The translations under genes were made by a program, and so were the position numbers. 64,000 nt of DNA from the NCBI GenBank assembly GCA_041389725.1, contig JAWKRG010000002.1, forward strand, positions 62,001 through 126,000, read 5' to 3'. Source of the DNA: Polyangiaceae bacterium. Its GTDB lineage: Bacteria; Myxococcota_A; Polyangia; Polyangiales; Polyangiaceae. This document shows, in pieces, positions 23,327 to 32,065 of this stretch (position 1 is the stretch's first letter; the number at the start of each line of letters is the position of its first letter). The notes under the pieces were generated by a model. It saw only the letters and a list, made by a program, of their open reading frames with translations. It was not told where the DNA came from and searched no databases.

Positions 23327-24721
23327 ATGTACGCGCCAAGTCAGGGAGCCGGCCAGGGTCGCGGTCGCGAGACGTTGGATATCGCCGTCTCGGATCCGCT
23401 GCTGGGGCGCACCCTGCTCGACGCCTACCGCATCCAAAGCCGAATTGCCGAAGGCGGCATGGGAGTCGTCTACGCCGGTGAGCAACTTCGCCTCAACCGC
23501 ACGGTCGCGGTCAAGGTGCTGCGCGCGCCGCTAGCCCAGAACTCCGAGGCCCTCGCGCGGTTCCGCTTGGAAGCCGAGTTGATCGCGCGCCTTGGGCATC
23601 CTCACATCGTACAGATCATCGACGTCGGCTCCACCGACGACGGGACTCCCTTCATCGTGATGGAGTACCTGCACGGCGAGACGCTGCTGGACCGTATCGG
23701 GCGCTCGGGGCCATTGTCCCTCGAGGCTAGCTGCCGCGTGTTGGAACGTCTGGCCTCCGCTCTGTCTGCGACCCATCGCGCTGGGGTCGTGCATCGCGAC
23801 ATCAAACCCGAGAACGTGTTCCTGGTGACGACCCCGGGGGACGCGGAGTTCGTGAAGCTCTTGGATTTCGGCATCGGCAAGGTCGTCGCAGCCGAGCACA
23901 AGATCACCGAGGGCGCCGTGACCCTTGGGACACCCGAGTACATGGCTCCCGAGCAAGCCAATGCGCGCGCAACCGTGGACGCGCGGGCGGATCAATACTC
24001 GCTGGCGGCCGTTGCGTTCACCATGCTCGCCGGGCGGCCGCCCTTCGTGGGTTCCACCCCGGCCGACGTGTTGGCACAGTTGCTTTCGGACGAAGCTCCC
24101 AAGCTCTCGACGCTTCGCCCGGACTTGCCGCAGCACCTGGATCCCGTTCTGGCCCAAGCCCTGGAGAAGGATCCGACGCGACGATTCCCAAGCGTTTTGG
24201 ACTTCCATCGGGCAATCGAACGCGCCAGCCACGGCGCCGTTCCTTCCAGTCGCCGCCCTGCTCGCGCGAAGTCCGCTCCGCCCGCCGAGCCCACGCGGGG
24301 CACTCCGCCTCAACGGCGCCTCAGCACGGGGTCGCGCGCCAAGGCTCACCTCGAAGCTGCCCGCCAAGCGATGACGCGAGGCGCCCACGACGACGCCGTG
24401 GAACATGCGGAAGCCTTGCTCGAGCTAGGAGCGCGTGACCGCGATCCCATCGCCCTCGACCTGCTTCGCACCTGGCTGCCGACCTTGGATCGCATCTTCC
24501 GAGAAAGAGTGGGATCCCTGTCCCAACGCGTGGCGCAAGGGGCGCGCGCCCGGCAGGGCAATCTCGAGAACATCTCACCCAAGGCCCGCGTGTTGATCGA
24601 GGGCGCCGGCAAGGGTGACCCTCGCATCCGGGATCTGATCGCGACCGCCGGATACCCCGAGCGCGAAGGCCTGTGGCTGATCGCGGGCCTACTGCGACGC
24701 AAACTCTTGGTCCTGCTGTAG
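23327..24721 (+). CDS. Hanks-type serine/threonine protein kinase
   Basis: This is a 464-aa kinase. Subdomains visible are the Gly loop IAEGGMGVVYAG (about residue 40), the Lys in TVAVKVL, Glu in FRLEAELIARL, the catalytic loop VHRDIKPENVFL, DFGIGK, and the activation-segment end GTPEYMAPEQA. All catalytic residues are present, so it should be active. After the kinase domain (to about residue 275) a basic Pro/Arg linker is followed by a helical segment (EAARQAMTRGAHDDAVEHAEALLELG) and a C-terminal region without TM. It is cytosolic, unlike many receptor-type myxobacterial kinases. ATG 23327 has a clear ribosome site. No substrate is suggested by the neighbours. Confidence 0.93.
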   Translation: MYAPSQGAGQGRGRETLDIAVSDPLLGRTLLDAYRIQSRIAEGGMGVVYAGEQLRLNRTVAVKVLRAPLAQNSEALARFRLEAELIARLGHPHIVQIIDVGSTDDGTPFIVMEYLHGETLLDRIGRSGPLSLEASCRVLERLASALSATHRAGVVHRDIKPENVFLVTTPGDAEFVKLLDFGIGKVVAAEHKITEGAVTLGTPEYMAPEQANARATVDARADQYSLAAVAFTMLAGRPPFVGSTPADVLAQLLSDEAPKLSTLRPDLPQHLDPVLAQALEKDPTRRFPSVLDFHRAIERASHGAVPSSRRPARAKSAPPAEPTRGTPPQRRLSTGSRAKAHLEAARQAMTRGAHDDAVEHAEALLELGARDRDPIALDLLRTWLPTLDRIFRERVGSLSQRVAQGARARQGNLENISPKARVLIEGAGKGDPRIRDLIATAGYPEREGLWLIAGLLRRKLLVLL

Positions 24722-24820
24722 CAGCGGCTCTCAACCGCCAGCCCGGGCCCGATCGCAGCCTGCTCCCAAGGCCGAGCCTGGCCGCGAGTGTGCTTCGTCT
24801 CGCGCCCGCGAACTCGCTGT

Positions 24821-25912
24821 CTAGTCGACGCGCACGATGCGCACGCCTTGGATACCCGCGCCGGCCGCCGCGTCGACCACCAAGAAGTGGCGCCCGATGT
24901 CGTCGAAGCGCTCGGGAATGGCTCCCCCACCCCCGGAGATGTGCGCCGGGATCCCAGCGTTGTCGAAGTCGTAATAGCTGTGAATGTGACCGTAGAGGGT
25001 GAGATCGACGCGCCCCTTGGCCAGGCGAGTCAGCAGCTTCGCGGCCTCGGCGCGACTGGAGAACCCGCCGTTGCGCACGCCGATGGGATCCACCGGCGGG
25101 ATGTGCATGGCCACGATGTGCGTCTGGTCCCGACCCGCCGAAAGCCAACCGTCCAACCAGTCGTAGACCATGGGATCCAAGGTGGCGCTGGCGGAGTCGA
25201 GCAACGTGAAGCGCACACGCTGGAACTCGAAGCTGAAGTTGCCTCGCCCGAACATGTCCTGGAAGGGCGGCGGGGTCACGCCCAGCTCGTGGTTGCCCAA
25301 GGTCGTGTAGTAGGGCACACGCAACCCGCGCAGCTTCGTCGTGAATCGCTCCAACTGGCTCACGGTGCCCTGCTGCGTCAGGTCGCCGGCGCCGAGCAAG
25401 AAGCGCACGCCAGGTTCGGCGTTGACCTTGTCGTAGATGTCCTGCACCTCGTCGATCGCTTCTTGCACGTCGGACATCACCGCGAAGCGCAGCGGCTGCG
25501 CGGAATCGCTGTCCGCAGGCCCCAGGGCGAGGACGGATTCACCGACGGGAAGGTCGACCTCGACGCTCTTCTCGGTGTCGATAGCGCCCTGAGCAACGGG
25601 AAGCGGCGTCCGAGTGGCGCCGCGCTGCAGGGTCGCTGTCAGATCGGGCATGGCGTTGCGAAGCCGAAAGGTCCAACGCGCGGGAGCCCCGCTGGGGCGT
25701 TGCAGCACGACTTCGGTAGCGGGCGCGCTCTGCCACAGCTCTACGTCGCCTGCTCTGGCGTCGCGCACGGCAGCTAGCCCCCCACGCACGTCGAGGGTCA
25801 GCCCAGCGACGGTCGCGTGGCCGATTTCCGCATCGCGTTCGGCGCGCTCCTCCGCAGGGCGAATGCACGACGCTGCCACCAAGGCGATGGCAAAGATCAC
25901 GGTACGCTTCAT
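24821..25912 (-). CDS. Calcineurin-like metallophosphoesterase lipoprotein
   Basis: This 363-aa lipoprotein (FAIALVAASC, Cys16) has an N-terminal beta region of about 140 residues followed by a metallophosphoesterase domain. The metal motifs are MSDVQE (usual SDxHxG; the His is Gln here), GAGDLT, LGNHELG, AMHIPP and GHIHSYYD. The missing first His is seen in some purple-acid-phosphatase-like members but may alter metal binding. It is probably periplasmic or surface exposed, hydrolysing phosphate esters. ATG 25912 overlaps the upstream stop (ATGA), making it third in an operon with the secreted protein and the deoxyhypusine-synthase-like gene. Confidence 0.87.
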   Translation of the reverse strand: MKRTVIFAIALVAASCIRPAEERAERDAEIGHATVAGLTLDVRGGLAAVRDARAGDVELWQSAPATEVVLQRPSGAPARWTFRLRNAMPDLTATLQRGATRTPLPVAQGAIDTEKSVEVDLPVGESVLALGPADSDSAQPLRFAVMSDVQEAIDEVQDIYDKVNAEPGVRFLLGAGDLTQQGTVSQLERFTTKLRGLRVPYYTTLGNHELGVTPPPFQDMFGRGNFSFEFQRVRFTLLDSASATLDPMVYDWLDGWLSAGRDQTHIVAMHIPPVDPIGVRNGGFSSRAEAAKLLTRLAKGRVDLTLYGHIHSYYDFDNAGIPAHISGGGGAIPERFDDIGRHFLVVDAAAGAGIQGVRIVRVD

Positions 25913-27102
25913 TCACTTCCTCTCTGTCGCAGCAGCAAACTCAAACCCGCCACGTAGGCGGAGCCGACCTGAGCATCCAGGCGCACGCCAAAGGTCTCGG
26001 AAAAGTAGCCGCGCAGGTCGAAGCCAAAGTGCCCCGCCACACCGCTGCCAAGCCCAGTCAGCAACAGTCCCGCGGCGTAGCCGTCGTGCCGATGGTCGTA
26101 GTACAGCTTCGCTTCGCCGCCGACTCCGTCGGGATCCCCGAAGTACGCGCCGAAAGCGAACTCCGCTAGCAGCAATGTCGACCCATCTGCGGGCACCTCC
26201 GTGCCCGGAATGTCGTAGCTGGTCCGCAGTAGACCAATCCCCAGCGCCCCCTCGGCGAATCCGCCGCGCAGACTCGGTGCGTAGCGATCGAGATCTCGGC
26301 GCAGGCGCATGAACAACTCGCCGCCGTCCATGCGGAAGCCATCGGAGGCATAGCGATGGTGCGAGGCACCGATCCCGACGTCCCAGTAGCTGCCGTCCGT
26401 CGCAGGCGGTCCGTCGGGGAGTGGCCCCTGCAACCGCACGCGCAGCTCGCCGGACAGCCGAGCGTTGTCGTCGTCCAAGGAAAACTGCGCGCTGGGCGCC
26501 AGCGCCAAACGTCCGACTCGGGCCTCGAGGGCCTCGTACAGGAAGTGGCGGTAGCGAAACTGGGGATCGTAGACGTAGCGGTGCCCCACTTCGCTGACGG
26601 TCACCGGCGCGTGGGTCGGCGGGTCGCGCAAGGTGCCGTCGGGGCGAAACGTGGTGTAGACGTCCGCCGCGTAGCTCGTCGCAAATAGCCCGCCCCCGAC
26701 GACCATCGTGGCCGCGAAGGGCCCCGCGGTGTAGCGGCTTGCGCCCGTTAGGACGAGGCCGCCCAAGCCCACCACGACCAGCCCCAACCCCGCGAGCTCC
26801 GTAGCCAGCAGTGCGTCCGCCGCGGCGCCGTGCCCCGCCGCGCGCTGCCCAGAGCCACGAACGACGAGCCCTGGGCCCAGGGCGATGAGCGTGTTACTCA
26901 GACGCTTGGAGGGTTCCAGTTCGTCGCGCTCGTCAGGCGCTGGCGCGTTCTCGGGCGCAGGGCTCACGCCCGAAGCGCCCGGCTGCCAGGTCGCCACGCT
27001 CTCGTCGCCCGCAGATGGCGTCTGCGCATGCGCCTGTGCTGACACGAGGCTCAGCCAGCAGAGCCACGAGAGACAGCGACGGGGCGCGCAGACGCGGCTC
27101 AC
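25909..27102 (-). CDS. Secreted protein of unknown function, probable beta-rich envelope protein
   Basis: This 397-aa protein has a signal peptide (LSWLCWLSLVSAQAHAQ). A segment of hydrophobic helices follows (residues 60-125: ALIALGPGLVVRGSG, ELAGLGLVVVGLGGLVLTG, ATMVVGGGLFATSYAADVYTTF). The rest consists of strands with alternating polarity (VGHRYVYDPQFRYRHFLY, YWDVGIGASHHRYASDGFRMDGGELFM, GFDLRGYFSETFGVRLDAQVGSAY). It resembles a myxobacterial outer-membrane protein. The start and stop overlap both neighbours by 4 bp, so it is tightly coupled to the deoxyhypusine-synthase-like enzyme upstream and the phosphoesterase downstream. The family is not recognised. Confidence 0.72.
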   Translation of the reverse strand: MSRVCAPRRCLSWLCWLSLVSAQAHAQTPSAGDESVATWQPGASGVSPAPENAPAPDERDELEPSKRLSNTLIALGPGLVVRGSGQRAAGHGAAADALLATELAGLGLVVVGLGGLVLTGASRYTAGPFAATMVVGGGLFATSYAADVYTTFRPDGTLRDPPTHAPVTVSEVGHRYVYDPQFRYRHFLYEALEARVGRLALAPSAQFSLDDDNARLSGELRVRLQGPLPDGPPATDGSYWDVGIGASHHRYASDGFRMDGGELFMRLRRDLDRYAPSLRGGFAEGALGIGLLRTSYDIPGTEVPADGSTLLLAEFAFGAYFGDPDGVGGEAKLYYDHRHDGYAAGLLLTGLGSGVAGHFGFDLRGYFSETFGVRLDAQVGSAYVAGLSLLLRQRGSE

Positions 27103-28067
27103 ATCTCCAGCAAGTAGCCCGCAATCAGTGGAAACACAATGCTGGCGTCGGACTCGATCATGAAGCGCGGCGTGTCGACGTCGAGCTTGCCCCAGGTGAT
27201 CTTCTCGCTCGGCGGCGCGCCGCTATAGGAGCCGTAGGACGTCTTGGCCTCGGAGATCTGGCAGAAATAGCCCCATTTTCGCACGGGCACTTTCATGTCG
27301 AGCTGAAGCAGGGGAACCACGCTGATGGCGAAGTCCCCGGAGATGCCGCCACCCACTTGGAAGAAGCCGAGCCGATGCTGCTCGTCGGTGCGGCGGTAGA
27401 AGTCGATCAGCGCTGCCAGCTGCTCATTCCCACTCTTCACCGTCGCGAAGCTCTCGAGCGCGCCTTGGACCACGTTTGCCGTGAACATGTTGCCCAAGGT
27501 CGAGTCTTCCCAACCCGGCGTGAACACCGGCAGATTCTTCTCGCTCGCTGCGCAGAGCCAACTGTCCTTTGGGTCGATGTCGTACTCGGGCTCGAGCTCC
27601 TTGGAGCGGAGTAGCTGGTAGGCGAACTCGTAGGGTGCGTAGCGCTCCTTGCGCTGTTCGGCGCGCTGCCACAACGCGAGCATCCTGCTCTCGATCTTGC
27701 GCATGGCTTCCTCTTCAGGAATGCAGGTGTCCGTGACGCGACTGAGGCCCCGCGCCATCAGCTTCTGATCCTCGGCGGAGGTGATCTCCCGAAAGTTGGC
27801 GACCCTCACGTAGCTGTCGTGCGCCACGAGGTTGAAGATGTCTTCTTCCAGGTTGGCGCCGGTCACGCTGAGGGCATGCACCTTGTCGCGCCGAATCAGC
27901 TCCGCGAGCACCAGCCCAATCTCGGCCGTGCTCATGGCTCCGCCCAAGGTCACCATCATCTTGCCGCCCTCGGCCAGGTGCCGCTCCCAAGCGCGCGCAG
28001 CATCCCGCAGGATGGCGGCATTGAAATGCCGATAGTGGCGCTCGATGAAGTCGCGGACTTTCGTCAT
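27099..28067 (-). CDS. Deoxyhypusine synthase-family protein
   Basis: This 322-aa protein starts at ATG 28067. It carries the family signatures: VTLGGAMSTAEIG, SVTGANLEEDIFN (NAD site), LGFFQVGGGISGDFAI, and ITWGKLDVD followed by SDASIVFPLIAG. The Lys in WGK matches the catalytic lysine that forms the imine with the spermidine-derived butylamine in eukaryotic DHS. Bacteria lack eIF5A, and bacterial members make homospermidine or other polyamine or agmatine-derived products, so the true substrate is likely a small amine. It is the first gene of an operon with a secreted protein and a phosphoesterase lipoprotein, an unusual setting for this enzyme. Confidence 0.88.
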   Translation of the reverse strand: MTKVRDFIERHYRHFNAAILRDAARAWERHLAEGGKMMVTLGGAMSTAEIGLVLAELIRRDKVHALSVTGANLEEDIFNLVAHDSYVRVANFREITSAEDQKLMARGLSRVTDTCIPEEEAMRKIESRMLALWQRAEQRKERYAPYEFAYQLLRSKELEPEYDIDPKDSWLCAASEKNLPVFTPGWEDSTLGNMFTANVVQGALESFATVKSGNEQLAALIDFYRRTDEQHRLGFFQVGGGISGDFAISVVPLLQLDMKVPVRKWGYFCQISEAKTSYGSYSGAPPSEKITWGKLDVDTPRFMIESDASIVFPLIAGYLLEM

Positions 28068-28158
28068 GGGTGGGTCTTCCCCGTGGGGACATCGCCCCGG
28101 TTTCCCTAGAGAATCCGCAAGGCAGGGCGCTTTTGTCAAGCGCTCGAGCGGGAGAGCC

Positions 28159-29565
28159 TCAGAACGCGACGTCCACGTTGGCGTTCACGACGCCGATCAT
28201 CTGCTTGTACACGCCGCCGCTGTCCGGAGCATTCTCGATGGAGTTCGGCGTGGTCGCCGGCGGACGAGCCTTGTCGTGGTCGCTCTTTCCGTCGGTGTCG
28301 CGCGTCAGGTAGAAGAGCTGCGTGTAGCTCAGCGCGAAGTTGACGTCCTTGACGATCTCGACGCGACCGCCAGCGCTGAAAGACACGCTGTTGAAGTCGG
28401 GGAGCGCCGGCTCCAAGTACTCGTCGGGCACGGCGTTCGAAGCGTACCCCGCCCCCGCGAAGACCTCGACGCCCTCACTCAGCCAACGGCTGACGCCCGC
28501 GCGCACGCCGAAAGTGTCGTTCCACTCCCGCTTCTGCGCCAGCAAGCACGCCGCACCGGGGCTACCGGTGGTGTTGTCGCACTGCTCTTCGCCGGAGGCG
28601 GTGTCCGAGTTCACCACGCGATGCTCGTCGAGGACACTCCAGGTCTGGTAGTCCCCGAACAGTCTCAGCTCCGTGATCTTCTCCGGCCGGTAGCTGACGC
28701 CGAGGCGGAAGACGTGCGGCAAGTCCGTGTAGAATTCCGCACCGACCTTGGACCCTGCGCCTAAGAAGGTCGTCTGGGACCCGGTTTGCGCCTTCATGCC
28801 CGTGATGTTCGGGCGTGACTGGTACGAAGCGCCCAACCACAGCTGTTCTGGCATCGCCTCCCACAGCACGCCCGCGCCGACACTGAAGTCCGTGCCAGTG
28901 GTTTCCAGAAGAGCCCGGCCTTCTTCGTCCAGGTTGTTGCTGCCCGAGAGACCCTTGGCGCGAACCGTGTGCGTCGAAGACAGGATCAGATTGCCGCTCA
29001 GCCCCACCGCCAAGTCCGCGTCGGGGATTTCGTAGCCGAGCCCCAAGGTGATGAAGCTCGAGCGAATGTGTCCCGAGATGTTGTAGTAGCGCTGCTGTCC
29101 GTCGTAGGGGCCGGCGTGGGTCGGATCATCCTTGAACTGGTCGTTCTTGCTCCACGCGCTCTGGCCACCGAAGGGTGTGTAGAAAGCAGCACCGACGGCG
29201 AAGTCGCCGAACTTCGCCGTGGCACCGAACATCGGCGAAGCGATGATGTTGAACAGTTCCGCGCGGCCGTCGTTGGCGCCAGGCACTGACCCATCTTCGG
29301 CTAGCGTCCCAGGTTGACTCGGCTGGAGCTTGTGCTCGTAGCTCGCCTTGCGCCAAGCGAAGGTGCCGTCCACGAACACGTGAAAGCCCTCGCTCATCGC
29401 AATGCCCGCGGGGTTGTAGTAGAGCGCCGTGGCGTTCGTCGTGGTGGGGTGGCCGTGCTCCCCACCGAAGCGTGCGACCGAAATTCCCGAGGCAGACGCC
29501 CCGGCGGTGGTCAAGAGGCAGGCACAGACGGTTCCCCAGAGCAGCGTCGATCGATGGACCCTCAT
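28159..29565 (-). CDS. OmpP1/FadL/TodX-family outer-membrane transport protein
   Basis: This 468-aa protein starts at ATG 29565; ATG 29580 would add five residues. The signal peptide is LLWGTVCACLLTTAGASASG. The FadL-family N-terminus follows: ARFGGEHGHPTTTNATALYYNPAGIAM, with the typical NPAG motif of the N-terminal hatch. The remainder is a 14-strand-type barrel (VGAAFYTPFGGQSAW, LGLGYEIPDADLAVGLSGNLI, EQLWLGASYQSRPNI, FRLGVSYRPEKITELRLFGDYQTW) and ends VVNANVDVAF with a terminal Phe. It imports long-chain fatty acids or hydrophobic compounds. It is monocistronic, with 171 bp to the divergent gene at 29737. Confidence 0.88.
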   Translation of the reverse strand: MRVHRSTLLWGTVCACLLTTAGASASGISVARFGGEHGHPTTTNATALYYNPAGIAMSEGFHVFVDGTFAWRKASYEHKLQPSQPGTLAEDGSVPGANDGRAELFNIIASPMFGATAKFGDFAVGAAFYTPFGGQSAWSKNDQFKDDPTHAGPYDGQQRYYNISGHIRSSFITLGLGYEIPDADLAVGLSGNLILSSTHTVRAKGLSGSNNLDEEGRALLETTGTDFSVGAGVLWEAMPEQLWLGASYQSRPNITGMKAQTGSQTTFLGAGSKVGAEFYTDLPHVFRLGVSYRPEKITELRLFGDYQTWSVLDEHRVVNSDTASGEEQCDNTTGSPGAACLLAQKREWNDTFGVRAGVSRWLSEGVEVFAGAGYASNAVPDEYLEPALPDFNSVSFSAGGRVEIVKDVNFALSYTQLFYLTRDTDGKSDHDKARPPATTPNSIENAPDSGGVYKQMIGVVNANVDVAF

Positions 29566-29736
29566 TGCGCCTTCGTTCATAGCTGAGCCGGGGGCGGGAG
29601 CGAAGACAAAGCTGAGCGGGGCCCGCCCAAAATGCCACGATGCGCAGCGCGTCAAAGCCCGGCTCGAGCGGCGCCGACTCCGCGCCATCACGGGTTGCGG
29701 CCCGATCACCCCCTGGCATACTGTTGGGCACGAACC

Positions 29737-30417
29737 ATGCGCGGACTCACCATTTTCACGGGCTTCATCGCGTCGGCGATCGTCTTCGTCGGCTGTGTCG
29801 ATCCCGAGGGCGACTACTCGGATTTCACCGACCGCTACAACTCGATCAACGGTCAAGGCGGGGCCGCAGGCGGCGGCGGGCAAGGCGGGGCTGACGCGGG
29901 TCCTTGCACGGTCCCCAAGGCCGGCGAACTGGACGGCGAGTACTTCTTCGCGCTGGCGGCATCCACCAACAAGAGCAAGGTCAGCCCGAAGAAGCCCATC
30001 GCGCTGCTCACTACGGTCACGAGCAAAGACAACGGTGGCGCGCTGCAGATGGAGTGGAACATGCAGCCCTTGAAGTGGGAGGACCGCACCACCCCCATCG
30101 GCGACCCCATCAAGCTGGTGGCAGACGTCGCCGCTGACGGGACCTTCGACATCGACCCGGCGCCTTTGGATCTGGTCGGTGAGGCAAATCCGCTCTCCCA
30201 CTCCCCGCTCACCGCGGACATCTCCAGCCTCGCCGGCAAGGTCTGCGATCTGGACGGCTTCTACTGCGGCACCATCGACGGGGACGTCAGCAAGCCCATT
30301 CCGCTGTCGATCGACGGATCGACCTGGACCATGGTGAAGGTGACGGGCGGCAGCTATCCCGAACCGCCGACGATCAACTGCAAAAAAGATCTGGCAGATC
30401 CGCTGCCCATCCAGTGA
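29737..30417 (+). CDS. Lipoprotein of unknown function
   Basis: This 226-aa lipoprotein starts at ATG 29737. The signal is FTGFIASAIVFVGC (Cys20), followed by VDPEGDYSDFTDRYN and a short Gly linker. The mature domain has four or more cysteines (CTVPKAGELDGEYFFALA, CDLDGFYCGTIDG, NCKKD) and a beta-sandwich-like strand pattern. Similar proteins with a GELDGEYFF motif occur beside other surface genes in Polyangiales as far as I recall; no function is known. Its stop overlaps the GTG start of the UbiA-family gene (GTGA), so the two are coupled, although one is surface-bound and the other an inner-membrane enzyme. Confidence 0.75.
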   Translation: MRGLTIFTGFIASAIVFVGCVDPEGDYSDFTDRYNSINGQGGAAGGGGQGGADAGPCTVPKAGELDGEYFFALAASTNKSKVSPKKPIALLTTVTSKDNGGALQMEWNMQPLKWEDRTTPIGDPIKLVADVAADGTFDIDPAPLDLVGEANPLSHSPLTADISSLAGKVCDLDGFYCGTIDGDVSKPIPLSIDGSTWTMVKVTGGSYPEPPTINCKKDLADPLPIQ

Positions 30418-31298
30418 TTCGCGCCTGGCTCCAAGCGGCGCGACCGCTCTCTCAAGCGAACATCGCGGTCCCGCTGCTGTTCGGTCAGGCCCTGGCTTAT
30501 TCGTCGTTTCACGCGTTTTCCTGGCGCCGATTGCTCTGGGTACACGCCTTTGGGATCCTGGCGCAGCTCTTCATCGTGTTTGCGAATGACGTCGCCGACC
30601 GGGACGCAGACCGACTCAATCGCGAACCCACTCCGTTTTCCGGAGGCTCGCGCGTACTCGTAGATGGCAAGATCACGCCGCGTGACCTGGCCTACGCCGC
30701 CCTCGCCACCGCGTTGGGCCTGGGCTTGCTAGGCCTTTCCCTCACGCTGGTGGAGCGACTTCCCTTTGCGCTCCTGCTCGCCACCTGTCCGCTCTTCTTG
30801 CTGTGGGCATATAGCTTTCCACCATTGCGCTTGTCCTACCGCGGCGGCGGCGAGCATTTGCAGGCCCTCGGCGTGGGCGTGGTCCTACCGGTCGTCGGCT
30901 ACTACTTCCAGACCTCGACCTTCGCGGGACTACCCTGGGTCGCGCTGGCGCCGAGCTACGTGCTGGGTTGGGCGGGCAACGTGATCACGGCGATTCCCGA
31001 CGAGGCGGCGGATCGCCGCGTCGACAAGAGCACCGTGCCCGTTCGCTTGGGCGCGAACACGGCGCGTTTCGTCGTGCTCGCTGCGCTCGCGTTGGGCCTC
31101 GCGGGCACGCCTTGGGCAACCCCCGAAGCAACCCAACTGGCGCGCGCGGCCTCGGTGCTGCCCGCTGCCGCCGCGCTGCTCGTCGCGGGTCTCAACCTGC
31201 GCGGCGACGGACGCGACTCCATTCCCTTCGTAGCTGCGGCAGGAAGTGCCGGCCTTTTGGCGCAAATCGGCTGGTCCGCGGCGGCGTGGCTGGCCTGA
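30414..31298 (+). CDS. UbiA-family prenyltransferase (copy 1)
   Basis: This 294-aa integral membrane protein has about eight TM helices and starts at GTG 30414. The first Asp motif is NDVADRDADRLN. The second is DEAADRRVDKSTVPVRLG. Both bind the Mg-diphosphate of the prenyl donor. The loop SFPPLRLSYRGGGEHLQALGVG is shared with MenA-like members and with the second UbiA gene at 39600. The enzyme prenylates an aromatic or related acceptor, such as naphthoate or benzoate. No quinone pathway genes are adjacent, so the acceptor stays open. Confidence 0.88.
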   Translation: MIRAWLQAARPLSQANIAVPLLFGQALAYSSFHAFSWRRLLWVHAFGILAQLFIVFANDVADRDADRLNREPTPFSGGSRVLVDGKITPRDLAYAALATALGLGLLGLSLTLVERLPFALLLATCPLFLLWAYSFPPLRLSYRGGGEHLQALGVGVVLPVVGYYFQTSTFAGLPWVALAPSYVLGWAGNVITAIPDEAADRRVDKSTVPVRLGANTARFVVLAALALGLAGTPWATPEATQLARAASVLPAAAALLVAGLNLRGDGRDSIPFVAAAGSAGLLAQIGWSAAAWLA

Positions 31299-31395
31299 AC
31301 GCTCAGCGCGCGCCGGCGGCTTTGCTGACCGGAATGCTCAGGGCGCGGCGGCGCCTTGGCTGACCTGAGAACTCAGACCTCGCCGGCCGAGAGCT
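31291..31395. repeat. 35-bp imperfect triple tandem repeat between convergent genes
   Basis: Three 35-bp units start at 31291, 31326 and 31361 (TGGCCTGAACGCTCAG, TGACCGGAATGCTCAG, TGACCTGAGAACTCAG). Unit 1 contains the UbiA stop codon, and unit 3 the stop of the convergent gene at 31373, so the repeat spans both 3' ends. Confidence 0.75.
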
Positions 31396-32065
31396 GCTGC
31401 GCGACTTCGCTGCGTCGGGCCGTGTAGTCGCAACTCGCATCGAGGGGCGGTGACCGCAACCACGCCTTCACGGGAATCAAGTCTCGACGCGCCAGCTCAC
31501 GCAGCAAGCGGTACTCGTCCTTTGGTTCCCGCGAAAAATCGAAGGGATTGCGCGCCTCGCCCGAAGGCAAGCGCGGGTACTTGGCATCGTCGCGAGCGAT
31601 GAGTTCCTCCAACTCGCCCCCCCGCGACGCCATGCGCTGCAGGAACGAGAGATCGAAAGGCCCGATCCCCTGTCGGCTCTCGGGCTCCTTGGCCACCCAG
31701 CGCGACCAGTCGTAGCCGTACAAGAAGTCGTGGGCGTAGCGAAACGCGATCACCGAGTCGCGCCCAAAGCGACGATTCAGCTCGACCACGAGCTCTGTGG
31801 CCGCGTCGCGTTCGCTCGGGTCCATCTGCGCCAGGGTCCACACCAGAGCATCCAGGTCCCAGAAGATGTTGTCGGGAAAGTGCTCGAGCACGGCACTGGC
31901 AATGGCTAGCACGGCCTCCGCCAAAGACTCCTGCAAGGGCGGCGCCGCGAACTCTACGAGATCCGCCAGCGCCGTCGCGTGACTCCGCGACGGGTCCAGG
32001 GTGGCGCGGCCCCAGGGACGCTCCGCGACGCGGGCGGCCAGTGCAACTAGCGTGGAAACACTCAA
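31373..32065 (-). CDS. Conserved hypothetical protein, last gene of the histidine kinase operon
   Basis: This 230-aa soluble protein starts at TTG 32065, overlapping the previous stop (TTGA). It is mostly helical: residues 30-60 (LADLVEFAAPPLQESLAEAVLAIASAVL), an aromatic segment PDNIFWDLDALVWTL, and a region FGRDSVIAFRYAHDFLYGYDWSRWV, then GPFDLSFLQRMASRGGELEELI. The final part includes CDYTARRSEVAQQL. No known domain is recognised. Its position, third after a hybrid histidine kinase and a PPC-domain protein with tight overlaps, suggests a shared signalling role. The rare TTG start and overlap imply translation depends on the upstream gene. Confidence 0.68.
   Translation of the reverse strand: MSVSTLVALAARVAERPWGRATLDPSRSHATALADLVEFAAPPLQESLAEAVLAIASAVLEHFPDNIFWDLDALVWTLAQMDPSERDAATELVVELNRRFGRDSVIAFRYAHDFLYGYDWSRWVAKEPESRQGIGPFDLSFLQRMASRGGELEELIARDDAKYPRLPSGEARNPFDFSREPKDEYRLLRELARRDLIPVKAWLRSPPLDASCDYTARRSEVAQQLSAGEV

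Noticed and set aside
22988..23485. 165-residue minus-strand gene with YPRRLMMGRIWER repeats
   Set aside because: It runs into the start of the kinase gene on the other strand and lacks a credible start. It is treated as a repeat relic.
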